Positions 43,601-55,424 of a DNA stretch of 64,000 bases are shown here, piece by piece. The notes under the pieces were generated by a model. It did no database searches. It was not told the origin of the DNA and worked only from the letters and a program-made list of their open reading frames with translations. Numbering within the stretch: the stretch's first letter is position 1; every line of letters begins with the position of its first letter. The translations under genes were made by a program, and so were the position numbers. Source of the stretch: Asterias rubens. Its lineage: Eukaryota > Echinodermata > Asteroidea > Forcipulatida > Asteriidae. Where the stretch lies: assembly GCF_902459465.1 (NCBI RefSeq), contig NC_047070.1, positions 3,462,054 through 3,526,053 on the forward strand, read 5' to 3'.

Positions 43601-44644
43601 CAACTGGAACAAACTTTTCTAAGATAGCGCCTTTTGTTTTACTACAATGAAGAGGAGGGGACCATCTTAGTCCTTATCCAAACTTGTAGCTGTGACTAAT
43701 GGCTGCGGCTGTTGCTATGTCTTCATTTAAGGCTTTAATACATGTTGGCATGGCAATCAAGCCACATCCACAGCCACAACCTCAGTGATGGCCTTAGTTT
43801 GTTGTTTACTCAATAGGCTTTTCTTGAAGCCGTCAAACTTCAATCACATTATTGTACAATGCATGGAAAACAAAATTCATTACATTTGAGTACATCACCA
43901 TTGGATGTTAATGGTTTCAGAGTAGCTAGGACTACAACTTTTAAGATGATGTAGTTTTTGTATTTAGAAGCGAAGAATGAATCAGTTTAGGGTAGGATAC
44001 ATTCAAATTCTGTGTAATTGATACGCGTCATTTGTGAAGTATTTTATGCTTGTTAAGACCGTTTTGACTACAAATAACTAAAGTAAAAACATTGACAATT
44101 ATTGAACCATGACTGGGATTTTGACAAAATTTTATTTCAATTCACCAAACTTTGCTCAAACATGCTAGAAATCGTGGCAAAAAACGCTCAGGTTTAGTCA
44201 TACTATTATTATTGTCGAACAAACTGATGTAAATAATTAATTTGATGAAGGCCTGATGGCAATCCTATGACAAAATTATGATGTTAATGTTTTCAACTAT
44301 CTAAGTATTTTTAGTAAATAAATTTAATTTTGTGAGATTAAACTAATTGAAATTATTCTAGGCCCTTCATCTATCCTAATGAGGCAAACTTTACACATTG
44401 GTTAACAAGTATAACATTCAAAGTAGTGTGTGAAAAGTGTACACATTGAGTGCAAAATAGACAGAATGCATGTCTTAGTGAAATACGCGTCGAACAGGGC
44501 CAATTTTTATAGAGTTCCTGACATACAAAGTATTGCTAAGCATAATTTTGCTGGCCACTTTGTGTGCTTATTTTCATGCAGCTCTATCATTTGGCACAGA
44601 CTATGTTGTGATGTCATGAAAAACCATGGCAACAAGCACAACAC

Positions 44645-44792
44645 CAGAGGGCTCGGATTCACAAAGAGCTAAAGATAATAGTTTAAGTCTGAGTTACTTG
44701 GCAACCTGTGATGCCACAATACAAATCACCATGGTGATTATTGACAACTTGTCTGTAGGTGAATCTTGGTGTTTTGTGAAACCGAACTCTGT
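44645..44792. mobile_element. Foldback element in the left duplication copy
   Basis: GGGCTCGGATTCACAAAGAG at left and CTTGGTGTTTTGTGAAACCG with AACTC at right. The same element lies at about 60238-60382 in the other copy. Confidence 0.55.
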
Positions 44793-45933
44793 AGGCCCTA
44801 CGTCTCACCCGAACAATGACTAACGCTAACACACCACACTTTAACTTAACCAAAAGCACTAAAACCATAACAAATATCACTCACAATATAATAATTTAAT
44901 TATTAACACCTCACCCTCGGCACCAACCACTACCCATGCAATGCGCGATTTGAATTAAATAGAAAAGTGTCATTTTATGAAAATTTGCATTTTGTCTACA
45001 TGCGGTCAAGTACAACTTTGTGGGTGGGTGGAAAATGAATAAATATTGTCAATTGTTTTTAGTGTTTATTCATCTTAAATTAGTTTAATATGATGCTGTA
45101 GCAAAGCCTGTAAGTAAGCATAAGTTTGCACTAAATGTATTTATTTTGTTATTTGAATTATTGAAAACAATTGTTATATGTATGATTAGGAACTTTCACG
45201 ACAGTCAACGACAATTAAGTAAATCGGCCAATAATTAAAATAAAAAATAGAATTGGCAATTGCAAACTGCTCGATCACCATGCAAAAGGACTTAATTGCA
45301 ATTGATTTTTAATGACCTGACGCTTCAAACTTAAAAAAAAATTTCTTGTAAATTCGTTGTACTTTTTTAAACCTAGTAGACTTATATAAAGTATTTGAAG
45401 GGGTGACACAAATATTGTCTGACATGTATGCAAAAAGAAATTTCATGCTAAGCAACTTTTTGTGCTCAGCAGCTCCATGGAATTGAGCCCATGTGTGAGT
45501 GAGTAACAACAAAATAATGTGTTATTCTGACCTTTTCCAATTAAGGGTGAATCCAGAAATGTTCACAAATTCCTGGCTGTTCCATGTTTTCATTGTTTAA
45601 TTAAATCCTTATTTTAAAAAAAACCTTTTTGATTGTGTTGTGTTTCTGTATACATTTCCCCTTGTGATGTAAAACTAATTACATTTATTTAAATTTCCAT
45701 AAATATAAATTTTAATATTTTTGAAAACAATCTAATAAATGTTTAGATCCTGCTTTCGAATCGTATTTTAAGACACAAACTTATCAGCAGGAACATCTAT
45801 AACATTATTTGTGTTTCAACTACAATTGTATTTGCAGAATGATGCGATGAATATAGAAACAATGCCAGTAGATAACAAACTGCTTATCTTAAACGTGCGT
45901 TGCTATAATATTTTATCTTTTTTCCTTATTGAT

Positions 45934-46230
45934 TTAAATGCAGTGGACACTATTGATAATTACTCAAAATAATCCAAGTATAAAACCTTACTTGGTAATG
46001 AGCAATGGAGAGCTGCTGTTGATAGTATAAAACGTTGTGAGCAAAGGCTTCCTCTGAAGTAACGTGGTTTTTGAGAAAGAAGTAATTTGTCTCTTAAAAA
46101 TTTTGAATTGAATTGCGAGACCTCGCAATTTCGACGACCAATTAAGTTTTGTTATTTTATGCATATGTTGATATACACCAAGTGAGAAGACTGGTCTTTG
46201 ATAATTACCAAAGGTGTCCAGTGCCTTGAA
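45934..46230 (+). mobile_element. Family A MITE, internally deleted (shared by both duplication copies)
   Basis: TTAAATGCAGTGGACAC to GTGTCCAGTGCCTTGAA. The central palindrome is reduced to CGAGACCTCG. The corresponding element is at about 62242-62568. Confidence 0.8.
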
Positions 46231-46492
46231 GGCAACATAGCATTTACGTGTAACGAGGATCTACAAAACAATGCATCTCCCTAAGTATGTCAGAAGTCGT
46301 TATACAATTACCACAGAACTATGTGTTTAAGGCGTTACGGCATTACAGTTATTAACTTTAAAATCAAACCTCTAAAAACTATTATAATATTTACGAAATA
46401 AAATGCAATGAATTTGCACGACTTGTAATTCACTTCATATCAAGCCCTCACGTTGTGTCAGTGATTTGTCGCTTGTAGTTACCACTTCTTTT

Positions 46493-46737
46493 TTAGGGTG
46501 AACAAATTTCAACGGGAAATTCTTTCACCATTACCTCACAGAGACTGAGTATTGCAGGCGTGTCTATCGGTATGTCTACAAAGATGTAGCGCGCCCTCAC
46601 CGGCGGGTCACATTTAAACTCGATAATGCCACCACGTGGTGCAGCCTGTTCAGCCGTCACTGGTTCCCCGCATATGGTGTTGTTGGTCACGATGGGGTCT
46701 ATCCCTGCTCTAGCAACGGCATCAGTCAAACGCTCGC
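46493..46737 (-). CDS. Gene B terminal exon: FTP domain part 3 and stop
   Basis: 245 nt. SERLTDAVARAG ... NNTICGEPVTAEQA ... RARYIFVDIP ... LCEVMVKEFPVEICSP, then stop. Nearly identical to gene C 62823-63067. Confidence 0.85.
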
Positions 46738-49700
46738 CTATACATCCAAATAGAAATACTGATTTAGGCAATTCAGTTTCTTTTGAGAGTTTTTAAAGCG
46801 GAAAAAACAAGCCCCAGTCGTGTGTCGATTTAGAAATAATAACAATGACTTACTGCAACAGTAGATCCTATTGATGATTGTAATCGTCCTGATGCAATGC
46901 CCACCCTCAAGATCAACTCTCCACCAAGGGTCGATCTCGTTTACTGTTAGCAAAGAATAAAAACAACCACCAAACCTCAGATTCAATTTAAAGCGTGCAA
47001 GTATCGTACCTCGTCGAAATATCTTCGAAGATATCCGAACTATGCTAATACGTGAAAAGGTTATCCACCTTATGTTGTAAAGAAATACAACATTAACATA
47101 TTAAAATGTCAGCATGTGCTCACATTGGCCCTCACTGCATGGTTAAAGTCGAATTAGAAAGCTATAACGAGATATACAAGTTGTGTATATAGGCCTACCC
47201 GTCAATCGTACTCATCATTCGTTCACAAACAAAATAAATCGTATTTCATGAAGAAAATGAGGTTGTATGTGAGCGTGAATTGACTGTCCTAGTTTGTTTT
47301 AAGTACAACATCAATGAAGACGCGGGAAAAATCGAAACCATGGATGGTCTTTGTTTTCCCCATGTACAAACATGGGTATGTGTTCGGGGGTTTTTTTTGT
47401 GGGGGAGACACCTTTACTTACTTGTGTGTGTGCAATCTCCCCTTAGTGTTGCTATCACACCTTTGCCGTCTACAGCCTTGTCAGATGAGAATTGAACACT
47501 GTGCGTCGAACTTTGCTCAGTTGGTTTGCCAATAATGGAGAAATCCACTGAACAGAACAAACCCATTTCTTTTAGATCGGCAATTAATTTTGACGATACA
47601 ATACATTACTCTCATGGCATTGTCAATGAAAAATCGTTTTACTTGAATTTTTTTTTATTAAAAAATATAAATACTTAGTTTTTGATAGAATTCTTTCCCT
47701 GTACAGCAGTATTGTGTCAAAAGACCTTTACAGATACATTTAACAGCGTAATTGAAACCTAGACCGCTATATAGGTTAGATTGTTGTATTGTTTACTTGC
47801 ACATTAATCACCAGACAGAAGACAGTCTAAATTAGTATTTAAACCACCGTAGGCCAAGAGTAAAATATAAAAACTATCGTTACTTTTAATAGGGACAAAG
47901 GAGTGTCAAAGGAGACAACACCAACCTGGACAATCCCAGAAGATGGTTGTTTCCCTCTCAATGCCGCTAATTGATGCCCGATCTTTGGTATCATCATAAA
48001 CTGAGGGAAAAGGCCAAGTTGAAATATCATTTGATTCAAATTGACATAATCATCTGTCACATCAAAACTAACACTTTCCAAATTAACACATTCAGACATA
48101 AAACCTTGAAGCATAACGCCTGTGCCCTTGAGCGTAGCCGTTTTTGGTATGCGAAACATTCATTCGACTCGCGCGAGTAGAGTAGTGTCCCCTTCCAGTT
48201 TTGGGGGGAACGCAGCTCATGGAAGCGGTCAGAGCAAAGAAGGCCTAATAATGACAAGGCTGCCTTGACTAAGGCAAATTAACCATTTTGCTTTGCAATA
48301 AATTTGAAGGTTAGTGCATTCTGTTCTGCCGGCCATGGTCATAGTGGATGATACCCATTCTAATATCCTTTCGGATTGTGAATGGGGTAACCCTGTTGTA
48401 AACCCAGGAGTAACCGGAGTTGCTGGCAATGTTCCCCTATGGACAGTTGCTTGGTCCGCGGAAGAAGACCAGGGACCAAGTAATTTTCCACAAATTTGAT
48501 TTCGAGACCTCAGATTTAGAACTTGAGGTCTCGAAATCAACCATCTAAACGCACACAACTTCGTGTGACAAGGGTGTTTTTTCTTTCATAGTTATCTCGC
48601 AGCTCTGACGACCATTCGAGCTCAAATTTTCACAGGTTAGTTATTTTATGCATATGTTGAGATACACCAACTGTGAAGGCTAGTCTTTGACAATTACCAC
48701 TAGTGTCCACTGCCTTTAAAGCACAGTGAGTCATACCATGGAGGTAGATGGTCATACAACACGGGTTATTATTCTTAAAATTTAATTTGCAGTGTATTTC
48801 TTCGGTTTTAAAGTTTGATCGCCATGAACTTATTGTGGGTGATAATGCGGTGTATACTTTTGCCACAATATAAACCATGTTACATACCTTTAAGATAACA
48901 TTGACAACCGAAAATGTCACGCAGTCTGACGATTATCTTATCCAGATACAAGGGCGCCCCCTGTTGGCATGATGCATTTTGAGCAGTCATTCCGCCGAGT
49001 ACAGTTACATACTCGCATGGATCTTCGTACGGTAAGACCCAGCGGTGTGGATTGTTAGAGTTGAGATCATACTTCAAACCGTTGTGGCAAGCGTGTTGGG
49101 ACGAGACTAGAGTAACACCTGAAATGCAACATTCCATGCTCTTATAGACTCTTCCAGTACTTCACATCCTACGGCGATGATTGTTTTTAAGGAGGTCATT
49201 ATAATATTGGTGTGCTCCTTACCATTGGATTGTGTCATCCCAGAAAGTGAAACGATTTCACTGGAACGAGAATTTACCTGTCCCTTTTAGGAGCTCCGCT
49301 GAATGCACGCGACAATATGAATATTACTTATTAAATTTTGATGATGATTTTCCTTAGACTCCATCTGGGTAATTACAGAAAACTATTCGTGGGATGCTCG
49401 TTTGTGGTTGTAAAATACAAATTGGCTCAGGTTTGGTAGCAAAGTACGCAAACTTTAAAAACAAAACTTACATTAAATTTTTGTTTTACAATAAAATATT
49501 GCAAGAAATTACTCAGTTTATAATTTGCTTTTGTCATGTTGCATGCAGTGCATTAATGGCTACGTCCCTAATCGTTTGCACCGTCAACGGAAATCTGTCG
49601 CGTCTTGCCGTCGTCGCATTGTCACATATACTGAAGGGACCATCGTTTGGCCACTAACTGGTAATATTATAGGATAACTGGAAACCAGTCCTAAGAATAC

Positions 49701-50759
49701 GATTTTGAGGTCCCGATATGAAGCATCTGAAACAAACAACTTCGCATGGCAGGGGTGTTTTTTCTTCCATTATTATCTCGCAACTTCGACGAACAATATT
49801 GAGTTCAAGGTTTGTTGTTTTTATGGATTAAAATGTTGAGATACACCAAGTGAGAAGACTGGTCTTTGTCAGTTACCAAAAGTGTCTGCTGCCTTTAAAA
49901 AGCAAAAGTAATGATGAAACTATCAAACGTAATTTTCAACGCTACGCCTAGTCAACGCCAAATGGAATTAACAACATGATTTGTAAGTTAATGGGTATTT
50001 GTTTGGCCATTTCAACAATGTTTTTGTAAAAAGCCGTATCCAGCAGGCATCTTTGATTTGTACATTTTCATCCATATTTGAGGACCCAACTAAAACAATT
50101 TGTACTAGTTAACAGTTTTAATATACTTATTTCTAACCTTTCCAAGACACACGAAGAGAAAATACAAAATTGTTCCTGACATATTAAAGTCAAATTTGGG
50201 AAGAAATAAAGGTATAATTATCTATCATTACTCGTGACCAAAGTGAAGTTTATAAATTACGAATCCATCTGTCACATGCACCGACATTTCACAATTTGTT
50301 TTTGTTTCCCAACAAATCAACAAAATATCGACTTCTCTTAAAGGCACTGGTCCGACACTATTAATTACTCAAAATAATTGTTAGAATAAAAACTTACTTG
50401 GTAAGGAGCAATATAGAGCTGATAGTATAAAACATTGCGAGAAACGGCTCCCTCTGAAGTAAACGTAGTTTCCAAGACAAAGTAATTTTCCTCAAATTTT
50501 TTAAAACTGAATTCGAGGCCTCGGCTGAGGTCTTGAATTCAAGCATCTGAAGGCACACAACTTGTGCGATTGAGGTCAAATTGTCACATTTTTTGTGTGT
50601 GATTTTGAGATACACCAATAATTGAGAAGACTGGTCTTTGACACTTACCAAATGTGTCCAGTGTCTTTAAAACTGACACTAATATCGGTTTGAAATAATG
50701 TCCATGTACATACCTGACAGTGCAGACACCAACAGAAAAGCAAGCGTAGCCTCATCCAT
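46493..50759 (-). CDS. Lectin gene B: secreted RWVLP module + FTP (F-type lectin) protein, apparently complete
   Basis: Six exons on the minus strand: 50714-50759 (start), 48888-49118, 47926-48000, 47422-47547, 46854-46943 and 46493-46737 (stop). All splice sites are GT-AG and all junctions are phase 1, giving about 270 codons. Exon 1 encodes a signal peptide (MDEATLAFLLVSALSG) with a good start context (AACAATGG). Exons 2-3 carry the unrecognised Cys-containing RWVLP module. Exons 4-6 form an FTP domain (GKPTEQSS, KAVDGKG, CTHT, PWWRVDLEGG, YCCSERLTDA, CEVMVKEFPVEIC). FTP domains of eel fucolectin and tachylectin-4 bind fucose with calcium in innate defence. Here the Asp of the R-x-D motif is Tyr. 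It is a shorter paralog of gene A without WxxW, LamG or Ig parts. An additional unseen exon in the first intron cannot be excluded. Confidence 0.8.
46854..46943 (-). CDS. Gene B exon 5: FTP domain part 2
   Basis: 90 nt, two codons shorter than in gene A. NEIDPWWRVDLEGGHCIRTI then TIINRIYCCS. Confidence 0.85.
47422..47547 (-). CDS. Gene B exon 4: FTP domain part 1
   Basis: 126 nt, the same length as in gene A, phase 1 to 1. VDFSIIGKPTEQSSTHS ... SDKAVDGKGV ... RGDCTHT; keeps the CTHT histidine. Confidence 0.8.
47926..48000 (-). CDS. Gene B exon 3: RWVLP module, second part
   Basis: Acceptor CCTTTTCCCTCAG, donor GTTGGT, 75 nt, phase 1 to 1. Encodes YDDTKDRASISGIERETTIF then WDCPG, matching the end of the gene A module (ATEREMVTFLDCPG). 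Confidence 0.75.
48479..48719 (+). mobile_element. Family A MITE, 5'-truncated
   Basis: Starts inside the element (AAGTAATTTTCCACAAATTT), has the central palindrome, and ends AGTGTCCACTGCCTTTAA. It sits in the intron between gene B exons 2 and 3. Confidence 0.8.
48888..49118 (-). CDS. Gene B exon 2: RWVLP module, first part
   Basis: Acceptor TTGCATTTCAG, donor GTATGT, 231 nt, phase 1 to 1. Encodes HACHNGLKYDLN, HRWVLPYEDPCEYV, ASCQQGAPLYLDK and FGCQCYLKG. Aligns with gene A exon 8272-8514 around RWVLP. Confidence 0.75.
49119..49699. other. Gene B intron 1, first part
   Basis: Intronic, no element recognised. Confidence 0.4.
49700..49898 (+). mobile_element. Family A MITE, right half only
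   Basis: Starts at the right side of the palindrome (TTTTGAGGTCCCGATATG) and ends GTGTCTGCTGCCTTTAA. Confidence 0.75.
49899..50337. other. Gene B intron 1, middle part
   Basis: Nothing recognised. Confidence 0.4.
50338..50670 (+). mobile_element. Family A MITE
   Basis: TTAAAGGCACTGGTCCGACAC at left and AATGTGTCCAGTGTCTTTAA at right, with a shortened centre. Ends only ~44 bp from the gene B exon 1 donor. Confidence 0.8.
50714..50759 (-). CDS. Gene B exon 1: start and signal peptide
   Basis: ATG in context AACAATGG, 46 nt, donor GTATGT in phase 1. The encoded hydrophobic run LAFLLVSALSG continuing into exon 2 (VTLVSS) fits a secretory signal. Confidence 0.7.
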
Positions 50760-50875
50760 TGTTTCACTAAACACCATCACAGCTTTTTAGTGACAAAAAG
50801 CTTCAGTGCGTTTTACCGAGTATGTTTTTAACGATCGTTAATTAATTGAAATGTTCTTGTTGAGTATCTACCAAG

Positions 50876-50884
50876 AGATATACC
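50876..50884 (-). promoter_or_regulatory. Candidate TATA box of gene B
   Basis: GGTATATCTC on the minus strand about 120 bp upstream of the gene B start codon. Transcription would begin about 30 bp later, leaving a ~90-nt leader. Position and sequence are suggestive only. Confidence 0.35.
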
Positions 50885-51482
50885 CTCCTTTTACAAGGGG
50901 AGGTACTAGAATTTAACAAAACGGGGTTGGTTTAACCAGCGACAAAAGCTGTGTTGCTTTACTTTGACACCAGTCTGAATTCAGAGAATGAAAGTGAATG
51001 TCCATTCCCTGTATAGAGCTTATTATTATTTCATGTAGAGATCATAACCAAAGTATTTTGACCTTCTTATTCATGACTGCGCAATGCTCAATACTTTAAC
51101 TAGGCAAAGAGCATTACGTTTAAAGTGGCTGATATTTAACCAGGCATATTGTCCATCGTTTGATGAGCATTATACCACTTAAACACCCTCTTCTATAAAA
51201 ATTGTATAATAGTAATAAATAATATTTATAGAGCGCCTTTTACAAAAGTTTCAAAAAGTCCCGGCCAGTTTGTTGTATACATTCCGCCCAGGTAGTAGCT
51301 AAAAAGCAGGACGGTTCTTTTCAGAGCTGAGAAGTCTCCCGAACCCCCGAACATACTCCGCGGTAGCAGAATAAAGCAAGACAGTTCTCTAAAGAACAAA
51401 CTCTACAGGGCAAGTTTATTATAACACACTTGGTGTTGCCGCAAACTAAATATATATTGATACATCACCATGCAATGTAGTT
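50885..51482. other. Upstream region of gene B
   Basis: Contains an AATATTTATAGAGCGCCTTT fragment at about 51220, of the same type as 20740. Otherwise unrecognised. Confidence 0.4.
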
Positions 51483-51640
51483 GAGTATGTATGGGGGACC
51501 CCCCATGCACCCCCCCCCCCACAGAACTAACCCACAATTATGTTTTTGGGTGCCTTTTAGGGTCCTTAAACACAATTGACATGTTAACAGTGAAAAAAAT
51601 CCGATGATCTTGAGATATCCAAGATGGCGGCCAATATGGC
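51483..51640 (+). repeat. Left terminal inverted repeat of the 6.7-kb transposon
   Basis: Starts GAGTATGTATGGGGGACC, includes a C13 tract and ends with GATATCCAAGATGGCGGCC. Pairs with 58030-58186. Confidence 0.85.
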
Positions 51641-52100
51641 CACCAAAGTTAATCAAAATTGGAAAAAGTCATATATCAGCCGAATAAAATAATAAAAACA
51701 TGAATAAAAAGTTTATTGTATGTTTTTTACCCTAACACTTCCAATTATGGTGCCCATTTTTTGCTATCATGCTTCAAATTCAAGATGGCGGCCAATATGG
51801 CCAGCAAAAGTGTAAAATTTGCAAAAAAATTGTATATTGGCAAAAAAAAAAATGTCGGCAGTGAAAATAAATAAATTTCTGTTTTTAACCCTCTAGCACT
51901 TTGTTTTGCTACCATATTCACAAACATTCCAAAATGGCTACCAAAATGGCCACCAAAATGGCAGAAAAAAACCGGTCAAGTTTGAAAATATGCCCATTCT
52001 GGAATTAGTCTTGAGGTATCTCAAATAAAAGCATAAGTATAACCGATAAACAGTTTGTTTAGCACTTTTGTACCACTTTGATTATGACATACATGTTTCA
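51641..52100. other. Left subterminal region of the transposon
   Basis: Non-coding. Repeated AAGATGGCGGCCAATATGGC-type boxes at about 51621, 51783 and 51931 (degenerate: AAAATGGCTACCAAAATGGC). Possible transposase-binding boxes. Confidence 0.6.
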
Positions 52101-53885
52101 TTAGTCGCTGTCATAGTTGTCAAGACCAGAACAATCCGATTCATCCTCTCCATCGATGTCAGAGTCTTCGTCATCTGAAGTTTCGTCTCCAGTAACTTCA
52201 GTCAAGATGTCCTCAAGACGGGACGGCAAAATGGATCCTTCTGACCAAACTGGCTCAATGAAGTCTCCGCATCGGGTCCAACCATGTTCTGTAGGAGATG
52301 GAATTTCCTGGATGGGCACATCTGACCTCTTCCACTGCGCTGCCCTGTAATTGGCACGCTTGATGTGAGGTACCAGCGACTTCTTGCATGGTGGAAGCTT
52401 GGACAAATCGACTATAGATGACCTCTTGATGGTCACGCCCTCACCAACCATCTTCTTAAGCATGAGAGCCCTCACTGTGTTAACTTCCTTGACCCTGGGG
52501 AATCCATAGAGGAAGCATACAAACTCCTCAAGTTCAGCCACCAGCTTAGCATCTACCTCCCAGCTATCACCCAGTTTGGCAAAACACTCTTGATAACGTG
52601 GCTTCTTCTCAAGCTTCTTCAAAGGTGTCTTTTTACCCTTTCCCTTGAAGGCACAGTTACAGTCCTCGCCGGTGAAGCAGTAGATGCCAAGTAGCGATTG
52701 ACAGTATTTATGCCCCAAGTCTTCAGCGATATCACTGATGTTTAACAGTCTCCGATTCGCTCCACTACCGGTATCGAATAAGATGATCAGGGGCCTCAGT
52801 TTCTGTGCATAATGCAACAGGATGAAGAAGATATCACTGTCTGGACTGTGTACAACAGCCTGCTTGTAACCGTGTTGTTTGGCATAAAGCAGGTATAGAA
52901 CAACACGGCTGTCGGTCTCTTCTTGGTTTGACCTCAGACCTGGGATTTCCTCTTGTTGCACAGATTGTCCATCTGATGATGATAGTTGGAAGGAAACACC
53001 CTCAACTACTAATATGACCTTTCTCCCATCTAATCGCCGTGCTGCATCAGGACAACCCCAGATGCGGAGCATGAACTTGCATAATTGCTTTTTGTTTTCA
53101 TCATTTTGCAGGAACTTTTTGAAGTCTGCAGGCTTTCTTGTGTTGATTTCTTCAAGGATTATTTTAGCACTGCTTCCTCGACGTAGCCTCTCTTGACTTT
53201 TGATGGAGTCCTGTACATACATATCAGTGGAAAAGACTACATCTGGTTTGCAAGATAGCTGATCCAGCAACTTTAGACAAATGTCCTTGAATGTTGGGGG
53301 GAGATCTTTCAAAGTATGAAAGTGGGCATTGCCATCTTCAATGAAAAGGGTTTCTCCAGAACTTGCAGAAGGCAATTCAGCTTCAGGCACATCGTTGGTA
53401 ACGTGGTGAACTGATGCCGCCTTGTTGGTCTTTGCCATGTAGCCATCCGGCGTACCCAAGCAGTGAGGTACTGGAGTGATCGAATACGTCATCAGCTCTT
53501 CAATGTCAACAGGCTGAGACAGAAGTTGTGATTTGACCAGTATTTGGAATGCCACATCTCCCTGCTCCTGGTATTTGATGACATTGCCTTGAGCAGTTGT
53601 CAGCTTCACCTTCTTGTTGACCTTTTCCATGCTTTTTAGCTTTAGCTTCTTCAGTCTATCAAAGAAGTCTTTTCCCTCTGTGGTGTCATCTTTTTGCAGC
53701 CTCTCACTTACAAAGTGTTCTCTCTCCAACCGACCAGCCTCTTCAGCATTCAGTACATCATGCTTTACATCAGGGGGTACTGGATTACCGGATGACAGTA
53801 TATACAAGCGGTCTCTATCAGCCACTTCAAATGGATTGAGAAATCCCTGCAAAGCATCTATAGCTCGTTGTACTGCAGCTTCACT
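52101..53885 (-). CDS. Transposon ORF block 4: XPG/FEN-like PIN nuclease domain
   Basis: Same frame as block 3, after the TGA. Counting from the TTG at 53850-53852: residues 204-225 VVFSTDMYVQDSIKSQERLR resemble an XPG N-region (VFD...SIK...R.RRG). EETDSR at 311 and SPDSD at 336 match the acidic I-region of FEN1/XPG nucleases, and FTGEDCNCAFKGKGKK at 393 resembles the helix-two-turn-helix (G-x-D ... I-x-G-x-G). A Lys-rich segment lies at 60-80 and the tail is strongly acidic (TSDDEDSDIDGEDESD). A structure-specific nuclease beside a transposase would fit processing of transposon ends. This is motif-based and not confirmed by search. Confidence 0.7.
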   Translation of the reverse strand, partial: SEAAVQRAIDALQGFLNPFEVADRDRLYILSSGNPVPPDVKHDVLNAEEAGRLEREHFVSERLQKDDTTEGKDFFDRLKKLKLKSMEKVNKKVKLTTAQGNVIKYQEQGDVAFQILVKSQLLSQPVDIEELMTYSITPVPHCLGTPDGYMAKTNKAASVHHVTNDVPEAELPSASSGETLFIEDGNAHFHTLKDLPPTFKDICLKLLDQLSCKPDVVFSTDMYVQDSIKSQERLRRGSSAKIILEEINTRKPADFKKFLQNDENKKQLCKFMLRIWGCPDAARRLDGRKVILVVEGVSFQLSSSDGQSVQQEEIPGLRSNQEETDSRVVLYLLYAKQHGYKQAVVHSPDSDIFFILLHYAQKLRPLIILFDTGSGANRRLLNISDIAEDLGHKYCQSLLGIYCFTGEDCNCAFKGKGKKTPLKKLEKKPRYQECFAKLGDSWEVDAKLVAELEEFVCFLYGFPRVKEVNTVRALMLKKMVGEGVTIKRSSIVDLSKLPPCKKSLVPHIKRANYRAAQWKRSDVPIQEIPSPTEHGWTRCGDFIEPVWSEGSILPSRLEDILTEVTGDETSDDEDSDIDGEDESDCSGLDNYDSD

Positions 53886-53888
53886 TCA

Positions 53889-55424
53889 TTTCACCTCTGA
53901 TGGTAGTTGTTCACGGTGCTTGTCAGACTTGAAGCTACATGTATCTGTGTCATTACTCATTCCAGTCATCTCAAGAGTGGCTTGGTAATACTTAGCACGC
54001 TCTGAGGTTGTGCGAATCCACCGCTGATATGCGCCATAGTTCTCTAGGATTCCAGTAAGCCCTGCTCCTCCAGCACCACATCGAGACTTGGCAGACTTCA
54101 TGAAAGTTTCTTCCATGGTCTTATCGACAGCACAACGATTACCAGGTATATGAGAGCGGGCAACAGATATAGCTCCCTTTTTCAGTAGCTGAGTGGCACC
54201 AGGATGGCTGACTTCGATGTTGTTGAGGAAAACATCAAACCAGGCGAGGTATCTGGAGTAATTCATACCTCCAAAGGCAAAGAATAAATCAGCCATATCG
54301 CCCATGCACTTGTGGTACAATTTGAAGTTATTGGTCTTGACAGCATATAGTAGCAAGAACACCCGACGAGCATGATCCAGGAAAGACATCCAAAATATAC
54401 CTGTCTTGCCTAGTTCTCCATTCCTAACTCTCTTGTGGAAGGACATGTAATCCACTAGGTACTCGTTCATGGTGTCATCCTGTAGTGCTTCTGCAAGATG
54501 TCCCTCATTGCATAGTCTTATGAGAACATCTACAACGTTGGCATTTGCTGAGCTGTGAGCAGATTCGTCCCTCTGGGCAATGTAAGCCGCAAGAAGTAGC
54601 CGTTCCACGGCTTCGCTCACTATCTTGAGGCACCAGAGGGACTTGCTGTAGGCTTTTCCATTCAGAACTCCTTTTAAACAACCAGAAGTGGTGAGGTTAG
54701 CCTCAATGATGAGTTCAGAATATCCGGAGCCCGCCATCTTATGCCCCAGCATATTCAAGTAGTTCATGATAGTATGGAAAGTACCAATGAGGATGATGTG
54801 ATTCTTGTACTCTGCAGGTCTGTTCCATATGATTGGCATGGCTTTCATGACCACACCAAGGTCAAATGTTGTGATAGTATATTTTTGTCCAACTTCTTTT
54901 GTGGCTTTCTCACATTGGCGTAACAACTCCTTCACGACATTATACTGTGTGATGGGCTCAGTAATTGAGGGGTAGAACTCAATGGTGGTAAGTTTACTTG
55001 GAGTATGCCCGGTAGCAGAGATAAATCCCCCCAAAGCGGGTACCAGTTGCTTGTCAGTACTACTTGCTTTACGACAGAATGCCCAGATGAGATATACTTT
55101 CAATCCTTGCAAAAGTGCAGCCATATTTGCATGTGACTGGTGGACTTTGGGCAACGCCATATCAGGGCCTTTTCTGTTTGAGATGTGAAAAATTGGCAAA
55201 GGAGGAGGTGCGTTCAGTTTGACGGTCCGTTCTTTGGTTCTGGGGATTGAAATGAGATTGGTGTGTGGTGTTGGTAGGGTTTCATCAGACTTTTCAGCTT
55301 CCTGTAGCATGATACCAGCTGAGGTATTGAAGGCAGGCCTACCATGTACCATGAAGTCCAGTGAGAAGCTGATTAAAGTTGTCCCACTCAGAATGGAAAA
55401 TAATATTTCCCGGTGATTTGACAA
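53889..55424 (-). CDS. Transposon ORF block 3: transposase-like core
   Basis: Continues from block 2 after a one-base shift: PAFNTSAGIMLQEAE is the first family-like sequence. Around residue 190 is TFDLGVVMKAMPIIW and about 30 residues on ILIGTFHTIMNYLNMLGHKM. This D ... G-x-FH pair is a hallmark of this uncharacterised transposon-encoded family, and the D may be one catalytic acid of an RNase H-like transposase. The region ends CAVDKTMEETFMKSAKSRCG ... GAYQRWIRTTSERAK, then an in-frame TGA. Catalytic residue assignment is inference. Confidence 0.65.

Larger units (their letters stand above)
43976..46737. repeat. Segmental duplication, left copy
   Basis: Nearly collinear with 59588-63067, at high identity over most of its length (for example ATTTGTGAAGTATTTTATG, GATGAAGGCCTGATGGCAAT, GATGAATAAATATTGTCAAT). 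It lacks the two MITEs present in the right copy and ends in the gene B terminal FTP exon. Confidence 0.9.
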
